Below are positions 1-8,883 of a DNA stretch of 64,000 nt, piece by piece. Below the pieces are notes generated by a model. The model searched no databases. It had not been told where the DNA came from and saw nothing but the letters and a program-made list of their open reading frames with translations. Numbering within the stretch: the stretch's first letter is position 1; every line of letters begins with the position of its first letter. A program made the position numbers and the translations under genes. The stretch is from the NCBI GenBank assembly GCA_020632655.1, contig JACKFD010000007.1, positions 62,001 to 126,000 on the forward strand. Reading direction: 5' to 3'. Source of the stretch: Spirochaetaceae bacterium (GTDB lineage: Bacteria > Myxococcota_A > UBA9160 > UBA4427).

Positions 1-732
1 GTGCTGATCGATCCGGTCCAGCCGGAGCACGTGAACGGATTCGAGCTCGGCCTGAGGAGCCAGTGGCTCGATGGACGCCTGGGGCTGAACGCCGCGCTCT
101 ACTACTACGACTACAAGAACTACCAGGTCTTCGCTCTGCAGAACCAACCCGACGGGCTGCCGCTTCCGCAGCTCCTGAACGCCCAGGACGTCGAGTCGCG
201 CGGCTTCGAGGTCGAGCTGCAGACGGAGCCGTGGGACGGCGTTCGATGGAATGCGGCGCTCGGCTGGGTCGAGGCGAAGTTCGGCACCTTCACGTCGACG
301 ACCTTCCGCCTCGCCCAGAGCCGCACGCTCTGCGGTGGGCTCGCCTTCTGCTCGCTCCCGAACAACGACGACTTCACGGGCAACCGCCTGCCGGCAGCCC
401 CGGCCTTCTCCTTCTCGACGAACATCGAGGCCGACATTCCGATCGGGCGGCTCGGCGTCCTGACGCCGCGCCTCGACGCCAGCTACAAGACCAAGCTCTT
501 CTTCGACCACCAGGGCGACGACGCGCTCTCCCAGGGGCCTTTCTGGCTCCTGCACGCCCGACTCGCCTACACGGTTCCCGACGGCCGCGTCTCGCTCGCG
601 CTCTGGGTCAAGAACGTGACCGACGAGGCCTACCTCCTGCAGGCCTTCGACCTGCGTCTGCTCGCAGGCACGATCATCGACACCTACGGCGAGCCGCGCA
701 CCTTCGGCGCGACCATGACGCTCAACTACTGA
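1..732 (+). CDS. TonB-dependent outer-membrane receptor, C-terminal part (5' truncated by window)
   Basis: The reading frame is open from the first base, so the N-terminal signal, TonB box and plug lie outside the window. The visible 243 residues look like the last beta strands of a ligand-gated outer-membrane barrel: alternating aromatic strands such as LYYYDYKNYQVF, the strand GFEVELQTEPWDGVRWNAALGW, a WVKNVTDEAY segment typical of the penultimate strands, and a final strand ending in an aromatic residue (TMTLNY). The motif NV(T/F)D(E/K)xY before the last strands is a hallmark of the family. Such receptors import siderophores, cobalamin or other large substrates using TonB energy; the substrate cannot be told from this fragment. 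A lipoprotein gene starts 17 bp downstream and may be co-transcribed. Confidence 0.88.
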   Translation: MLIDPVQPEHVNGFELGLRSQWLDGRLGLNAALYYYDYKNYQVFALQNQPDGLPLPQLLNAQDVESRGFEVELQTEPWDGVRWNAALGWVEAKFGTFTSTTFRLAQSRTLCGGLAFCSLPNNDDFTGNRLPAAPAFSFSTNIEADIPIGRLGVLTPRLDASYKTKLFFDHQGDDALSQGPFWLLHARLAYTVPDGRVSLALWVKNVTDEAYLLQAFDLRLLAGTIIDTYGEPRTFGATMTLNY

Positions 733-749
733 CGGAGGCGCGTGGCTCG

Positions 750-1994
750 ATGAGAAACCGATGGACCCTCGTCCTTGCGCTCCTCGCTCTGCTCGGGCTC
801 GCCTCGACCGCCGGCTGCGAGATCGGACGCGGCGAAGACGGTACGACCGAGAGGCCGAACGGGCCGACCGCGACCGGGCGCACGAGCGATCCTGCGGCCG
901 TGCTCTCGCCGACGTCGGTCGACGAGCTCGCCCGCATGACCGACCCCGTCGCGCGCGCCGATCGCTTCCTCGACCTGCTCCTCTCGCTCGAGCCCGCACA
1001 GTACCCGGAGCTCGCCCGTCAGCTCCAGCATCGCTCCGACGAGTGGGCCGAGTTCGAGGCGCGCCTCTTCATCTGGCGCTGGGGGCAGCAGGAGCCGGCG
1101 GCGGCGTTCGCGACCGCGCTCGACTGGTCTCCGAACATGCGTGACTCGATCAGCTATGCGGCAGCGCGCGCCTGGGCCCGACAGGATCCGAGCGCGGCCC
1201 AGACCGCCGTCCGCCTCGAGCTCGAACGCGCGAATCCGACCCTCGCAACGAGCCTGATGTCCGGCCTGGCGCACGGCTGGGCCGAGAGCGGCGACTACGC
1301 AGGCGCCCTCGCGTTCATCGACGAGCGCTTCCAGTCGATCCTGCATCGCGAGGCCCTCGTCGAGCAGCTCGTGCAGGACATGCTCGAGAAGCGAGGCCTC
1401 GCGCCGACCTTCGCCTGGGCCGAGGACCTCGCCGGCCGCCACGACGACCGGTCCTTCCTGAGCATCGTCTTCCGCAAGATCGGACGGAACGGCGTGCTGA
1501 TCGACCCGGCTGCGACCTCCGCCTGGCTCGACGCGTTTCCGGGCGACCCGTCCTACATGAATCGCGCACGGCGCGCGGCCGCCGTGTCCTGGGGGCAATC
1601 CGACCCCGAGGCCGCACTCGCCTGGACCCTCGCGCAGCCGGCCTCGAACGAGCGGCGCAGCTTCGGTCTGACCGCCATCCTGCTCGACTGGATGCTCCGG
1701 GACGAATCGGCCGCGCTCGTCTGGGTCCGGAAGACACCCGCGGACACGGGACTCGACGAGGCCGTGTCGAAGGCAGCCACGAAGATCTCGGAGCGTTCAC
1801 CCGAGTCGGCGCTCGAGTGGGTGCCGTCGGTCCGGGACGAGGCGCTTCGGGAGACGACGCTCGTCGCGGTGCTCGGCCGATGGTGGCAGGCGAACGAGGC
1901 GGCGGCGCGGGCGTGGATGTCGGAGCACGGCGTGACGGAGGACCTGCGGAGGCGGGTCATGGCCGAGGCGGTGCCGCGCACGCCCTCACCCTGA
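750..1994 (+). CDS. Lipoprotein with alpha-helical W-x-DPEAA-type repeats
   Basis: A 414-residue protein whose N-terminus has basic residues, a hydrophobic stretch and a lipobox (TAGC, Cys about residue 23), so it is predicted to be a lipoprotein. A low-complexity linker follows, then helical repeats about 33-36 residues apart, each ending in an acidic/Pro-Glu-Ala-Ala element and Trp: ARQDPSAAQTA, GQSDPEAALAWTL, RDESAALVWV, ERSPESALEWV, QANEAAARAWM. This resembles TPR/HEAT-like solenoids used for protein contacts. No catalytic motif is visible. The start at ATG 750 gives the signal peptide directly; the frame is open further upstream but that part is antisense-like Arg/Pro-rich noise. It follows a TonB receptor by 17 bp, so a role at the envelope with that receptor is possible but unproven. 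Confidence 0.8.
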   Translation: MRNRWTLVLALLALLGLASTAGCEIGRGEDGTTERPNGPTATGRTSDPAAVLSPTSVDELARMTDPVARADRFLDLLLSLEPAQYPELARQLQHRSDEWAEFEARLFIWRWGQQEPAAAFATALDWSPNMRDSISYAAARAWARQDPSAAQTAVRLELERANPTLATSLMSGLAHGWAESGDYAGALAFIDERFQSILHREALVEQLVQDMLEKRGLAPTFAWAEDLAGRHDDRSFLSIVFRKIGRNGVLIDPAATSAWLDAFPGDPSYMNRARRAAAVSWGQSDPEAALAWTLAQPASNERRSFGLTAILLDWMLRDESAALVWVRKTPADTGLDEAVSKAATKISERSPESALEWVPSVRDEALRETTLVAVLGRWWQANEAAARAWMSEHGVTEDLRRRVMAEAVPRTPSP

Positions 1995-2012
1995 GCCCTT
2001 CGCGAACCCGCG

Positions 2013-2783
2013 CTACGAGCTCGGCATCCTCGGATTGCGCATCCCCGCGAACCAGCCTCCGTCCGCCACGAACTCCGAGCCCGTGCAGTAGCTGCCCTCG
2101 TCGGTCGCGAGGAAGAGGATCACCTGGGCGACCTCCTCGGGCAGACCGACGCGGGGGATCGGGAAGTTCGCGTAGACGTCGCGGTTCAGCTCCTCGAGGG
2201 TCGAGCGCGCGGAGCCGCCCATCTCCGTGTACATGCCGCCGGGATGGACGCTGTTGACGCGGATGCCGTAGCGGCCGAGCTCGATCGCGGCGTTCTTCGT
2301 CAGTCCGCGCACGGCCCACTTCGTCGAGGAGTAGGCGGATAGACCGGCGGAGGAGTGCAGGCCGTCGATCGAGGAGACGTTGATGATCGAGCCGCCACCG
2401 GCGGCCTTCATCGGCTCGATGACCGAGCGGATGCCGAGGAAGGTGCCGAACTGGTTGATCTCGAAGACGCGGCGGTAGTCCTCGTTCGTCGTGTGGAGGA
2501 TGCTCGCCATGTGGACGACGGCGGCGTTGTTCACGAGGACGTTCAGGGGGCCCATCGCCTGCGCCCGCTCGATCGCCTCGTTCCAGTGGCGCTCTTCGCG
2601 CACGTCCATCCGGACGAAGGCCGCGGCCGGACCCAGCTCGCTCGCGAGCGCCTCGCCCTCGTCGACGAGCACGTCGCCGAAGACGACCTTCGCGCCCTGC
2701 TCGACGAAGGCGCGCACGGTTGCGGCGCCGAGGCCGCGGGCGCCGCCGGTCACGAGGGCGACCTTGCCGGATAGACGACTCAT
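2013..2783 (-). CDS. SDR family NAD(P)-dependent oxidoreductase
   Basis: A 256-residue classical short-chain dehydrogenase/reductase. Seen: nucleotide-binding VTGGARGLG near residue 12, NNAAV in place of the usual NNAG, catalytic Ser in VSSIDG, the YSSTK catalytic Tyr/Lys pair, and the C-terminal SEFVADGGW characteristic of the FabG/3-alpha(20-beta)-hydroxysteroid dehydrogenase type. It would interconvert a hydroxyl and a keto group with NAD(P)(H) in the cytoplasm. The ATG at 2783 is chosen because the Rossmann fold begins 7-8 residues later; the longer open frame upstream is Arg/Pro-rich. The cytochrome c lipoprotein gene lies 25 bp upstream on the same strand, so the two may be co-transcribed. 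It is clearly similar to the SDR at 7854-8651, suggesting paralogues. Confidence 0.9.
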   Translation of the reverse strand: MSRLSGKVALVTGGARGLGAATVRAFVEQGAKVVFGDVLVDEGEALASELGPAAAFVRMDVREERHWNEAIERAQAMGPLNVLVNNAAVVHMASILHTTNEDYRRVFEINQFGTFLGIRSVIEPMKAAGGGSIINVSSIDGLHSSAGLSAYSSTKWAVRGLTKNAAIELGRYGIRVNSVHPGGMYTEMGGSARSTLEELNRDVYANFPIPRVGLPEEVAQVILFLATDEGSYCTGSEFVADGGWFAGMRNPRMPSS

Positions 2784-2808
2784 GATCGCAGGGACCTCGC
2801 CTACGGGT

Positions 2809-3372
2809 TCAGGGCATCGGCCCTTCGTAGGCCGGCTCCGCGAGGGTGCGCATGTGCGCGACGAGGCCACGGATCTCCTCGTCCGACATCGACGTGCCCC
2901 ACGGCGCCATCATCGCGGACTTGCCGACGGCGGCGCCGCCCTCCTTCACGACCCGGAAGAGATAGTCGTTCGTGAGGGGGTTCATGTAGTTGCCGTCGGC
3001 GTGCTTGGCCGGGGCCGGGACGAGGCCCGCCGACAGCGGCCCGTCGCCGCGGCCGGTCGGGCCGTGGCAGGAGGCGCAGTTCTGGGCGTAGAGCTCGTCG
3101 GCGGGGCGCGCACCGGCCGACTCGGCGTGGTCGCCCTCGGCGGGCGCGGCGACGACGGCCGTCGGCGACGAGGCGGCGGCCTCGGTCGCGGCGGCGATGC
3201 GCGGAGCCAGACGCTTCAGGCGGTCGGCCTCGAGGTCCTTCTCGACCTTGAGCCGGATGGCGCGCGTGGTCGCGGACTCGCCCGCGAAGGGATCGTCGTC
3301 TCCGCCGCATCCGAGGGCGAGCAGGGGCAGGCAGGCGAGCAGTCCGATCATTCCGAGAGGGCGAACGTTCAC
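2809..3372 (-). CDS. Cytochrome c family lipoprotein
   Basis: A 187-residue exported cytochrome with GTG start at 3372 and an AAGGA Shine-Dalgarno element upstream. The N-terminus has a hydrophobic core ending in a lipobox (LALGC), predicting a lipid-anchored periplasmic protein. A charged linker (residues about 25-95) leads to one class I cytochrome c domain with the haem-binding CASCH (within YAQNCASCHGPTGRGDG) and a C-terminal MMAPWG segment supplying the likely axial Met. The domain type matches electron carriers attached to respiratory or dehydrogenase systems. It lies just upstream of an SDR gene (25 bp), but SDRs do not usually donate to cytochromes, so a functional link is only contextual. 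Confidence 0.88.
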   Translation of the reverse strand: MNVRPLGMIGLLACLPLLALGCGGDDDPFAGESATTRAIRLKVEKDLEADRLKRLAPRIAAATEAAASSPTAVVAAPAEGDHAESAGARPADELYAQNCASCHGPTGRGDGPLSAGLVPAPAKHADGNYMNPLTNDYLFRVVKEGGAAVGKSAMMAPWGTSMSDEEIRGLVAHMRTLAEPAYEGPMP

Positions 3373-3611
3373 GACGGGGATCCTTCTTTCCGGAGTGGCA
3401 TGGAGCGTCGAACGGGCCAGAGACTACGAGGCCTCGGCCCTCGGCGCACCCGTTTCGACGCTCCGATCCCCGCAGCATGCGGTGGCCCCGGACCGGGGCC
3501 CGAAGCCGCCAGATGGCCGCCCGGGACCCCTCGGCGCCCGCGCAGTCGGCGGCTCGGACCCCGGATCGCGCGACTCGCGATCGGCGCGGACCCGGGGCCC
3601 GCCTCACCCGC

Positions 3612-5435
3612 TCAGGACGTCGTCTTCCGGGCCAGCGCGACGAGCTCCAGGAACTCCGTCCGCTCCCCCCGTTCTCCCTGCACGCTCCCTCCGTCCCGCG
3701 CCTCGCGCCCCAGCGCCCCGCTCGCAAGCCCCTCGACCATCTCGAAGCTCCCCTCTCCGACGAGCTCGCTGCCCTGAAGGAGCAGGCCGAAGAGCGCGAC
3801 GGCCGTGGCGAAGCGGGTGTCGTCACTCGTCTGGGCGAGCTCGGTCTCGGTGCCGAGGAGCCGGTCGACGATCAGCCGGCTCTCGTCCTCGTCCGGCGCC
3901 TTGTAGCGGACCTTCAGCGTCAGCCACTCCGCCGAGTCGGCGGCACTCGTGAGACGGCCGCGCTGCTGGTAGCGGAGCGGATCGACCTCGTCGCCCGTCT
4001 CGAGGCCGGCGGGCACGACCTCGTAGAGGGCGGTCACGCGATGGCCCGCACCGATCTCGCCGGCGTCCTTCGTGTCGTCGTTGAAGTCGCGGTCGGCGAG
4101 GCGGCGGTTCTCGTATCCGATGAGGCGATAGGCGCCGACGCGGGCGGGGTTGAACTCGACCTGGATCTTCACGTCCTTCGCGATCGTGACGAGGGTCGAG
4201 CCGGCCTGCTCGACGAGCACCCGCCGCGCCTCCGCCGGCGAGTCGAGGTAGGCGTACTGGCCGTTGCCCTTGTCGGCGATCGCCTCCATGCCCGCGTCGT
4301 TCAGGTTCCCGCGGCCGACCCCGAGCACGGTCAGGAAGATGCCGCTCTCGCGCTCCTTCTCGATCTGGCGGACGAGCTCGGACTGGCTCGTGACGCCGAC
4401 GTTGAAGTCACCGTCCGTCGCGAGGAGCACGCGGTTGATGGCCCGCGGGTCGAAGTGCTCGCGGGCGAGGCGATAGGCGAGCTCGATGCCGGCCGCGCCC
4501 TGGGTCGAGCCGCCGGCCTCGAGTCGGCCGAGCGCGTCGAGGATCGTGCCGCGGTCGCTGCCCGGCGTCGGCGGCAGCACGACACCACTCGAGCCGGCGT
4601 AGACGACGAGGGCGACGCGATCGATCGGTCGCAGGGTCTCGACGAGCGAGGCGAGTCCGCGCTTCACGAGGCCCAGGCGATCGGCACCCTGCATCGAGCC
4701 CGAGACGTCGACCAGGAAGACGAGGTTGCGCGGCGGGACGTCGTGCTGGGGGATCGTGCGACCCGTGAGGGCGATGCGGACGAGGCGATGGGACGGGGCC
4801 CAGGGCGCCTCGAAGATCTCGAGCTCGGTCGCAAAGGGCGCGTCGCTCTCGGGCTCGGGCGCTTCGTAACGGAAGTAGTTGATCATCTCCTCGACGCGCA
4901 CGGCGCCCGTGGGCGGCCGCATGCCGCTCTCGAGGAAGCGCCGAACGTTCGAGTAGGAGGCCGTGTCGACGTCGATCGAGAAGGTCGACAGGGGCGTATC
5001 GACGGTGCGCTGGAAGCCCGTCTCCTCGATCGCGTCGTAGCGCTCGGTGTTCGAGTCGACGAGGGCGGGCGCGCGGGCCATGAAGGCCGATCGACCCGGC
5101 GGGCGCGAGTACCCGGCGAGATCGCTGACGTCGAGGCCGTCGAGCTCCGCGGCGTCGAAGGCGACGAACGAGAGCGACGAGCTGAGCACCGAGGCGGCCC
5201 CACTCCCCGTGACGACGACCTCCTCGACGCCTTGCCAGGGCGACCCGGCTTCCTCGGGCGTCGGCGTCAACGGCACGACGGCAACGATACGCGGCGCGAC
5301 CTCGGCCTCCTTTGGCGAGTCCGTCTCCTTCGCACATGCGGCGAGCAGGAGACTCGTCGATGCAGCGAGTGCGACGGCGAGCGAAGACCTGGAAGCTTCG
5401 GGCGGAATCCGGAACGAGGGAAGACCGGGGCGCAT
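3612..5435 (-). CDS. YfbK-like von Willebrand factor type A lipoprotein
   Basis: A 607-residue protein from ATG 5435, chosen because it places a clear signal peptide and lipobox (LAAC, Cys 34) at the N-terminus; the frame upstream is Arg-rich. Residues about 130-230 match the vWF-A N-terminal domain (YDAIEETGF, FSIDVDTASYSNVR, RVEEMINYF). The VWA domain has an intact MIDAS DVSGSM at 243-248 followed by a Thr (GGSTQGAAGI) and Asp (ATDGDFN) position for metal binding. The C-terminal third matches the YfbK-type extension. The family is an envelope-associated, metal-dependent adhesion/scaffold protein of unclear function. Unusual is VEEVVVTGS near residue 71-79, a phrase typical of the start of TonB-receptor plugs. 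It stands alone, 239 bp from the cytochrome gene. Confidence 0.9.
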   Translation of the reverse strand: MRPGLPSFRIPPEASRSSLAVALAASTSLLLAACAKETDSPKEAEVAPRIVAVVPLTPTPEEAGSPWQGVEEVVVTGSGAASVLSSSLSFVAFDAAELDGLDVSDLAGYSRPPGRSAFMARAPALVDSNTERYDAIEETGFQRTVDTPLSTFSIDVDTASYSNVRRFLESGMRPPTGAVRVEEMINYFRYEAPEPESDAPFATELEIFEAPWAPSHRLVRIALTGRTIPQHDVPPRNLVFLVDVSGSMQGADRLGLVKRGLASLVETLRPIDRVALVVYAGSSGVVLPPTPGSDRGTILDALGRLEAGGSTQGAAGIELAYRLAREHFDPRAINRVLLATDGDFNVGVTSQSELVRQIEKERESGIFLTVLGVGRGNLNDAGMEAIADKGNGQYAYLDSPAEARRVLVEQAGSTLVTIAKDVKIQVEFNPARVGAYRLIGYENRRLADRDFNDDTKDAGEIGAGHRVTALYEVVPAGLETGDEVDPLRYQQRGRLTSAADSAEWLTLKVRYKAPDEDESRLIVDRLLGTETELAQTSDDTRFATAVALFGLLLQGSELVGEGSFEMVEGLASGALGREARDGGSVQGERGERTEFLELVALARKTTS

Positions 5436-5675
5436 CGGCTGCTCCTCCGCGCCCGCACGCGGGCGCCTTCGACGCCGGTCGGTCCGTGCTGGTTCACGGC
5501 CCGCCGGCGGCCGGCCGGCCTGCGGCTGCGACGCTCGCAGCGCGAGGATCGGAACGGCGCGTTCCCGGGCTCGGACCATCTCCGCCGTGATCCGGTTCCG
5601 TCGCGATCGCGACGACGCGTTCGCCTAGCACGATGCGAAACGTGCCAGCACGGCCGGCCCTCTGCTGATGCGAGG

Positions 5676-6581
5676 TCAGACCCGGCGCAGCGGCAGCAGC
5701 GGCCGCAGTCGCTCGATCGAGCCCGGCGCCATCTCCGTCAGCTGGATGCGGTCGATGCCAAGGGCCTCGAGGTCGCATAGCGCCGCGGCCACGGACGCGG
5801 GCTCGCCCTGGAAGCGGGCGAGGAACCCCTCGCCGAAGGGTGCGCGCACGGTCGCGACCTCGTCGGGGGGAACGGCGGAGACGAGGACGAAGAGCCCGAT
5901 CGGCAGGTCCTCGCGCACGCGCCGAACGCGCTCGATCGCCCCCCGGACGTCCGACTCGGAGATCGCCGCCTGGCGATCGAGGTCGACGGCGCCGCCGCGG
6001 GTCGCGGGGGCGTTGGGCTGGATCTCGATCCGGTCGACGAAGGGCGGGATCTCGCGCAGCGTCCGCGGACCGCCCGCCGAGCCGACGAGCGGCGGCGCCG
6101 CGGGTGCCAAGCCCGCGAGGCCGGGGGCGTCGATCGCGATGCGATGGAACTCGCCCTCGAAGCGGCACGTGCCCGTGTCGAAGAGCGATCGCACGATCGC
6201 CATCGCCTCGACATAGCGCCCGGCGCGCTCTCGCGGCGCCGGGAAGTCCCAGCCGATCGCCTCGATCTCCTCCTCGATCCAGCCCGCTCCGAGGCCCGCC
6301 TCGAAGCGACCGCCCGAGACGCGCGCGAGGGTGAGCGCCGCCTGCGCGAACTCGACGGGCGAGCGGAAGAGGTTGTTCGCGAAGGACGAGGTCACGAAGA
6401 CCTCGCGCGTCGCGAGCACCATCTCCGTGAGCGTCACCCAGAGATGGGGATAGGTGAGCGCCATCGTGACGAAGTGATCGCTCGCCGCGACGCCGTGCCA
6501 GCCCTCGAGCTCCCGCGCCCGCGCCCACGCGCCGGGCGTCTCGTCCCGCCCCGTGTTGTAGTTCGGAACGAATTCGAGCAT
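5676..6581 (-). CDS. LLM class (luciferase-like, F420/FMN-type) oxidoreductase
   Basis: A 301-residue TIM-barrel luciferase-like protein. Seen: N-terminal strand LEFVPNYNTG, GVAASDHFV (Asp-His of the flavin site), LWVTLTEMVLATREV, the FRSPVEFAQAALTLARVSGGRFEAGLGAGW region that is the family signature, and GEFHRIAIDAPGL. These enzymes use reduced FMN or coenzyme F420 to oxidise or reduce small organic substrates. F420-linked members are common in this subclass, but the cofactor cannot be decided from sequence alone and no F420-biosynthesis gene is in the window. It is divergent from the amidohydrolase at 6711 with a 129-bp shared intergenic region, consistent with joint control of a catabolic function. 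Confidence 0.88.
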   Translation of the reverse strand: MLEFVPNYNTGRDETPGAWARARELEGWHGVAASDHFVTMALTYPHLWVTLTEMVLATREVFVTSSFANNLFRSPVEFAQAALTLARVSGGRFEAGLGAGWIEEEIEAIGWDFPAPRERAGRYVEAMAIVRSLFDTGTCRFEGEFHRIAIDAPGLAGLAPAAPPLVGSAGGPRTLREIPPFVDRIEIQPNAPATRGGAVDLDRQAAISESDVRGAIERVRRVREDLPIGLFVLVSAVPPDEVATVRAPFGEGFLARFQGEPASVAAALCDLEALGIDRIQLTEMAPGSIERLRPLLPLRRV

Positions 6582-6710
6582 CGCCCCCGGACCCTCCCAC
6601 GGCCCGCCGCGACCGTCCGCGCGACGTTACCCCAGCCCCTCGCGCCCGGTCCCGGCGCGATAGAATCGCCGGACGCGCCGCCCCTGGCGCGTGACCGCGA
6701 GGAGGTCCCC

Positions 6711-7850
6711 ATGGACGACATGATCTCGAGCGACTCCCACATCATCGAGCCGCCCGACCTCTGGACCGAGCGCGTCGACGCGCGCTTCCGCGATCGCGCC
6801 CCGCGCATCGTGCGCGAGGACGACGGCGACTTCTGGTACATCGATGGCCAGCGCTCCATGAGCTTCCTCGGCGTCCAGACCGGCGACCGCTTCGAGAAGG
6901 ACGCGACCGAGCTCGTGACCGTCGCCCGCTTCGAGGACGTCCGCCCCGCCTCCTACGACCCCGCCCGCTACGTCGAGGAGAACCGCAAGGACGGGATCGT
7001 CGGCTCCGTCGTCTACCCGAGCGAGGCGCTGCTCGCCTACAGCATCCCCGACCCGGCCCTCTGCTCCGCCACCATGCGCGCCTACAACGACTTCATCGCC
7101 GAGTTCTGCACCCACGACCCCGCACGCCTCAAGGGCATCGCCCTCGTGAACGTCGACGACCCCGCCGAGGCCGTCGCCGAGATGCAGCGCGCCCGCCGGC
7201 TCGGCCTCGAGGGCATCATGATCACGGTCCTGCCGCCGGCGGACCGCGCCTACGACCATCCGATGTACGAGCCGGTCTGGGCGGCGGCGGTCGACCTCGA
7301 CCTCCCGATCAGCATGCACGTCGCGACGGGACGGAGTGCTCTCTCCGCGAGCGAGAAGCAGACCTCGCTCCGCACGGGCGTGACCGAGGCGGCCTTCTAC
7401 CTGCAGGATCATTTCGTGCGCAAGTCGATCGGCGAGATGATCTTCTCGGGCGTCTTCATGCGGCACCCGAAGCTGCGCGTCGGCTCGATCGAGCACGAGG
7501 TCAGCTGGGTGCCCTTCTTCCTCTTCCAGGCGGACTACTGCTACACGGACCGGCCCGTCCGCGGCGACTGGCTGCGCTTCCCGGACGGGACGCTCCCCTC
7601 GGACTACTTCCGGCAGAACTGCTTCCTGAGCTTCCAGGAGGATCGCGTGGGCATCCGCGTGCGGGACGTCTGCGGGATCGAGACGCTCATGTGGGGCTCG
7701 GACTATCCGCACACGGAGTCGACCTTTCCTCGCTCGCGCGAGATCACGGGCGAGATCCTTGCCGACGTGCCGCAGGCCGAGCAGCAGCTGATCCTGCGCG
7801 ACAACGTGGCGAAGCTCTACGGCTTCGACCTCGACGCGATCCGGAGCTGA
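6711..7850 (+). CDS. Amidohydrolase family protein (Amidohydro_2 type)
   Basis: A 379-residue metal-dependent hydrolase or decarboxylase of the amidohydrolase-2 type. The start at ATG 6711 has a GGAGG Shine-Dalgarno 5-6 bases upstream and gives the canonical N-terminus SSDSHIIEPPDLW, in which D-S-H replaces the classical D-x-H metal ligands as in many family members. Later landmarks are SMHVATG, IEHEVSWVPFF and the C-terminal MWGSDYPHTESTFP, which supplies the conserved Asp and His near the metal. Relatives act on aromatic or lactone substrates. Three bases separate its stop from the SDR at 7854, so the two are almost certainly an operon, and a luciferase-like oxidoreductase is divergent. Together these suggest a small catabolic pathway of unknown substrate. 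Confidence 0.9.
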   Translation: MDDMISSDSHIIEPPDLWTERVDARFRDRAPRIVREDDGDFWYIDGQRSMSFLGVQTGDRFEKDATELVTVARFEDVRPASYDPARYVEENRKDGIVGSVVYPSEALLAYSIPDPALCSATMRAYNDFIAEFCTHDPARLKGIALVNVDDPAEAVAEMQRARRLGLEGIMITVLPPADRAYDHPMYEPVWAAAVDLDLPISMHVATGRSALSASEKQTSLRTGVTEAAFYLQDHFVRKSIGEMIFSGVFMRHPKLRVGSIEHEVSWVPFFLFQADYCYTDRPVRGDWLRFPDGTLPSDYFRQNCFLSFQEDRVGIRVRDVCGIETLMWGSDYPHTESTFPRSREITGEILADVPQAEQQLILRDNVAKLYGFDLDAIRS

Positions 7851-7853
7851 GAA

Positions 7854-8651
7854 ATGGGAAGACTCGCGGGCAAGGTGGCGATCGTGACGGGTGCGGCCCA
7901 GGGCACGGGCGAGGTCGTGGCCCGGCTCTTCGCCGAAGAGGGCGCGCGCGTCGTGCTCGGCGACGTCAAGCAGGACGCCGGCCGTCGCGTCGCCGAGGAG
8001 ATCGGCGAGGCGGCCCGCTTCGTGCCCCTCGACGTCACACGCCCCGAGGACTGGGCCCGCTGCGTCGAGGAGACGACGCAAGCCTTCGGCGGCGTCGACG
8101 TGCTCGTCAACAACGCCGCGATCCTGCTCCTCGCCCCGCTCACGCAGGTCTCGCGCGAGGACTTCCTGCGCATCGTCGAGGTCAACCAGCTCGGCCCCTT
8201 CCTCGGGATCCAGGCCGTCTTCGAGTCGATGAAGGCGCGGGGCGGCGGCTCGATCGTCAACATCTCGTCGACCGACGGCATCAAGGGGATGAACGGTGTC
8301 GCCGCCTACGCCTCGAGCAAGTGGGGCGTGCGCGGCCTCACGAAGTCCGCCGCGATCGAGCTCGGCCGCCATCGCATCCGGGTCAACGCCGTCTGCCCCG
8401 AGGCGGGCAATCCCAACATGAGCTCGCCCTTCATGCCCGGGAATCCGGACCTCTCCGCGGTCCCGCACCAGATGATGCAGGCGATCCTGAAGGCGCCCGA
8501 GGGCCGCGCACCCACGAGCCGGATCCGCGACGTCGCGAACATGGTGCTCTTCCTCGCCTCCGACGAGAGCCTCTCGTGCACGGCGGGCGACTTCGTCGTG
8601 GATGCAGGACTGACGGCCGGGGCCTGGCAGAAGGGGGCGCCGGGCGCCTAG
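7854..8651 (+). CDS. SDR family oxidoreductase, in operon with amidohydrolase
   Basis: A 265-residue classical SDR: cofactor-binding VTGAAQGTG near residue 12, NNAAI, the catalytic Ser in ISSTDG, and the YASSK catalytic pair. It ends with the typical GDFVVDAGLTAG segment. It is visibly similar in sequence to the SDR at 2013-2783 (shared FLGI, S-x-DG, KWxVRGLTK and IELGR blocks), implying duplication in this lineage. Its expected reaction is NAD(P)-dependent oxidation or reduction of a secondary alcohol/ketone. It begins 3 bp after the amidohydrolase stop, so it is very likely co-translated with it and acts on a related metabolite. Confidence 0.9.
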   Translation: MGRLAGKVAIVTGAAQGTGEVVARLFAEEGARVVLGDVKQDAGRRVAEEIGEAARFVPLDVTRPEDWARCVEETTQAFGGVDVLVNNAAILLLAPLTQVSREDFLRIVEVNQLGPFLGIQAVFESMKARGGGSIVNISSTDGIKGMNGVAAYASSKWGVRGLTKSAAIELGRHRIRVNAVCPEAGNPNMSSPFMPGNPDLSAVPHQMMQAILKAPEGRAPTSRIRDVANMVLFLASDESLSCTAGDFVVDAGLTAGAWQKGAPGA

Positions 8652-8883
8652 CTCCCAAGCTGGGGCGCCTCGAGCGGCAACGAGACCCTCTGCCCATCGA
8701 CATCGACATCGACACCGCGAGCGGGCTCGCATCGCGCGAGAAGGGTCCGTCGGCAGCGGACACGCAAGATCCGCTCACCCGCGTCCGGACCGCCCCAGCC
8801 CCCGACCCGCGTCCGCCATCCGGGCAGCTGCGTGGCACCGTCCACGAAAGTGCCCCCGGCGTTCGGCCGATGACGCCCGGGTC

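Noticed and set aside
3477..5780. A 767-codon open frame on the plus strand opposite the VWA gene
   Set aside because: It is Arg/Pro/Asp-rich with no domain match and lies antisense to a gene with clear motifs; such shadow frames are expected at this GC content. The same applies to the long frames opposite the SDR/amidohydrolase (6627-8732), asnS (15539-18061) and fumarase (46369-48300).
6657..6669. GCGAT-AGA-ATCGC palindrome between the luciferase-like and amidohydrolase genes
   Set aside because: A lone 5-bp-arm palindrome is expected dozens of times in 64 kb; with no matching second site it was not called.
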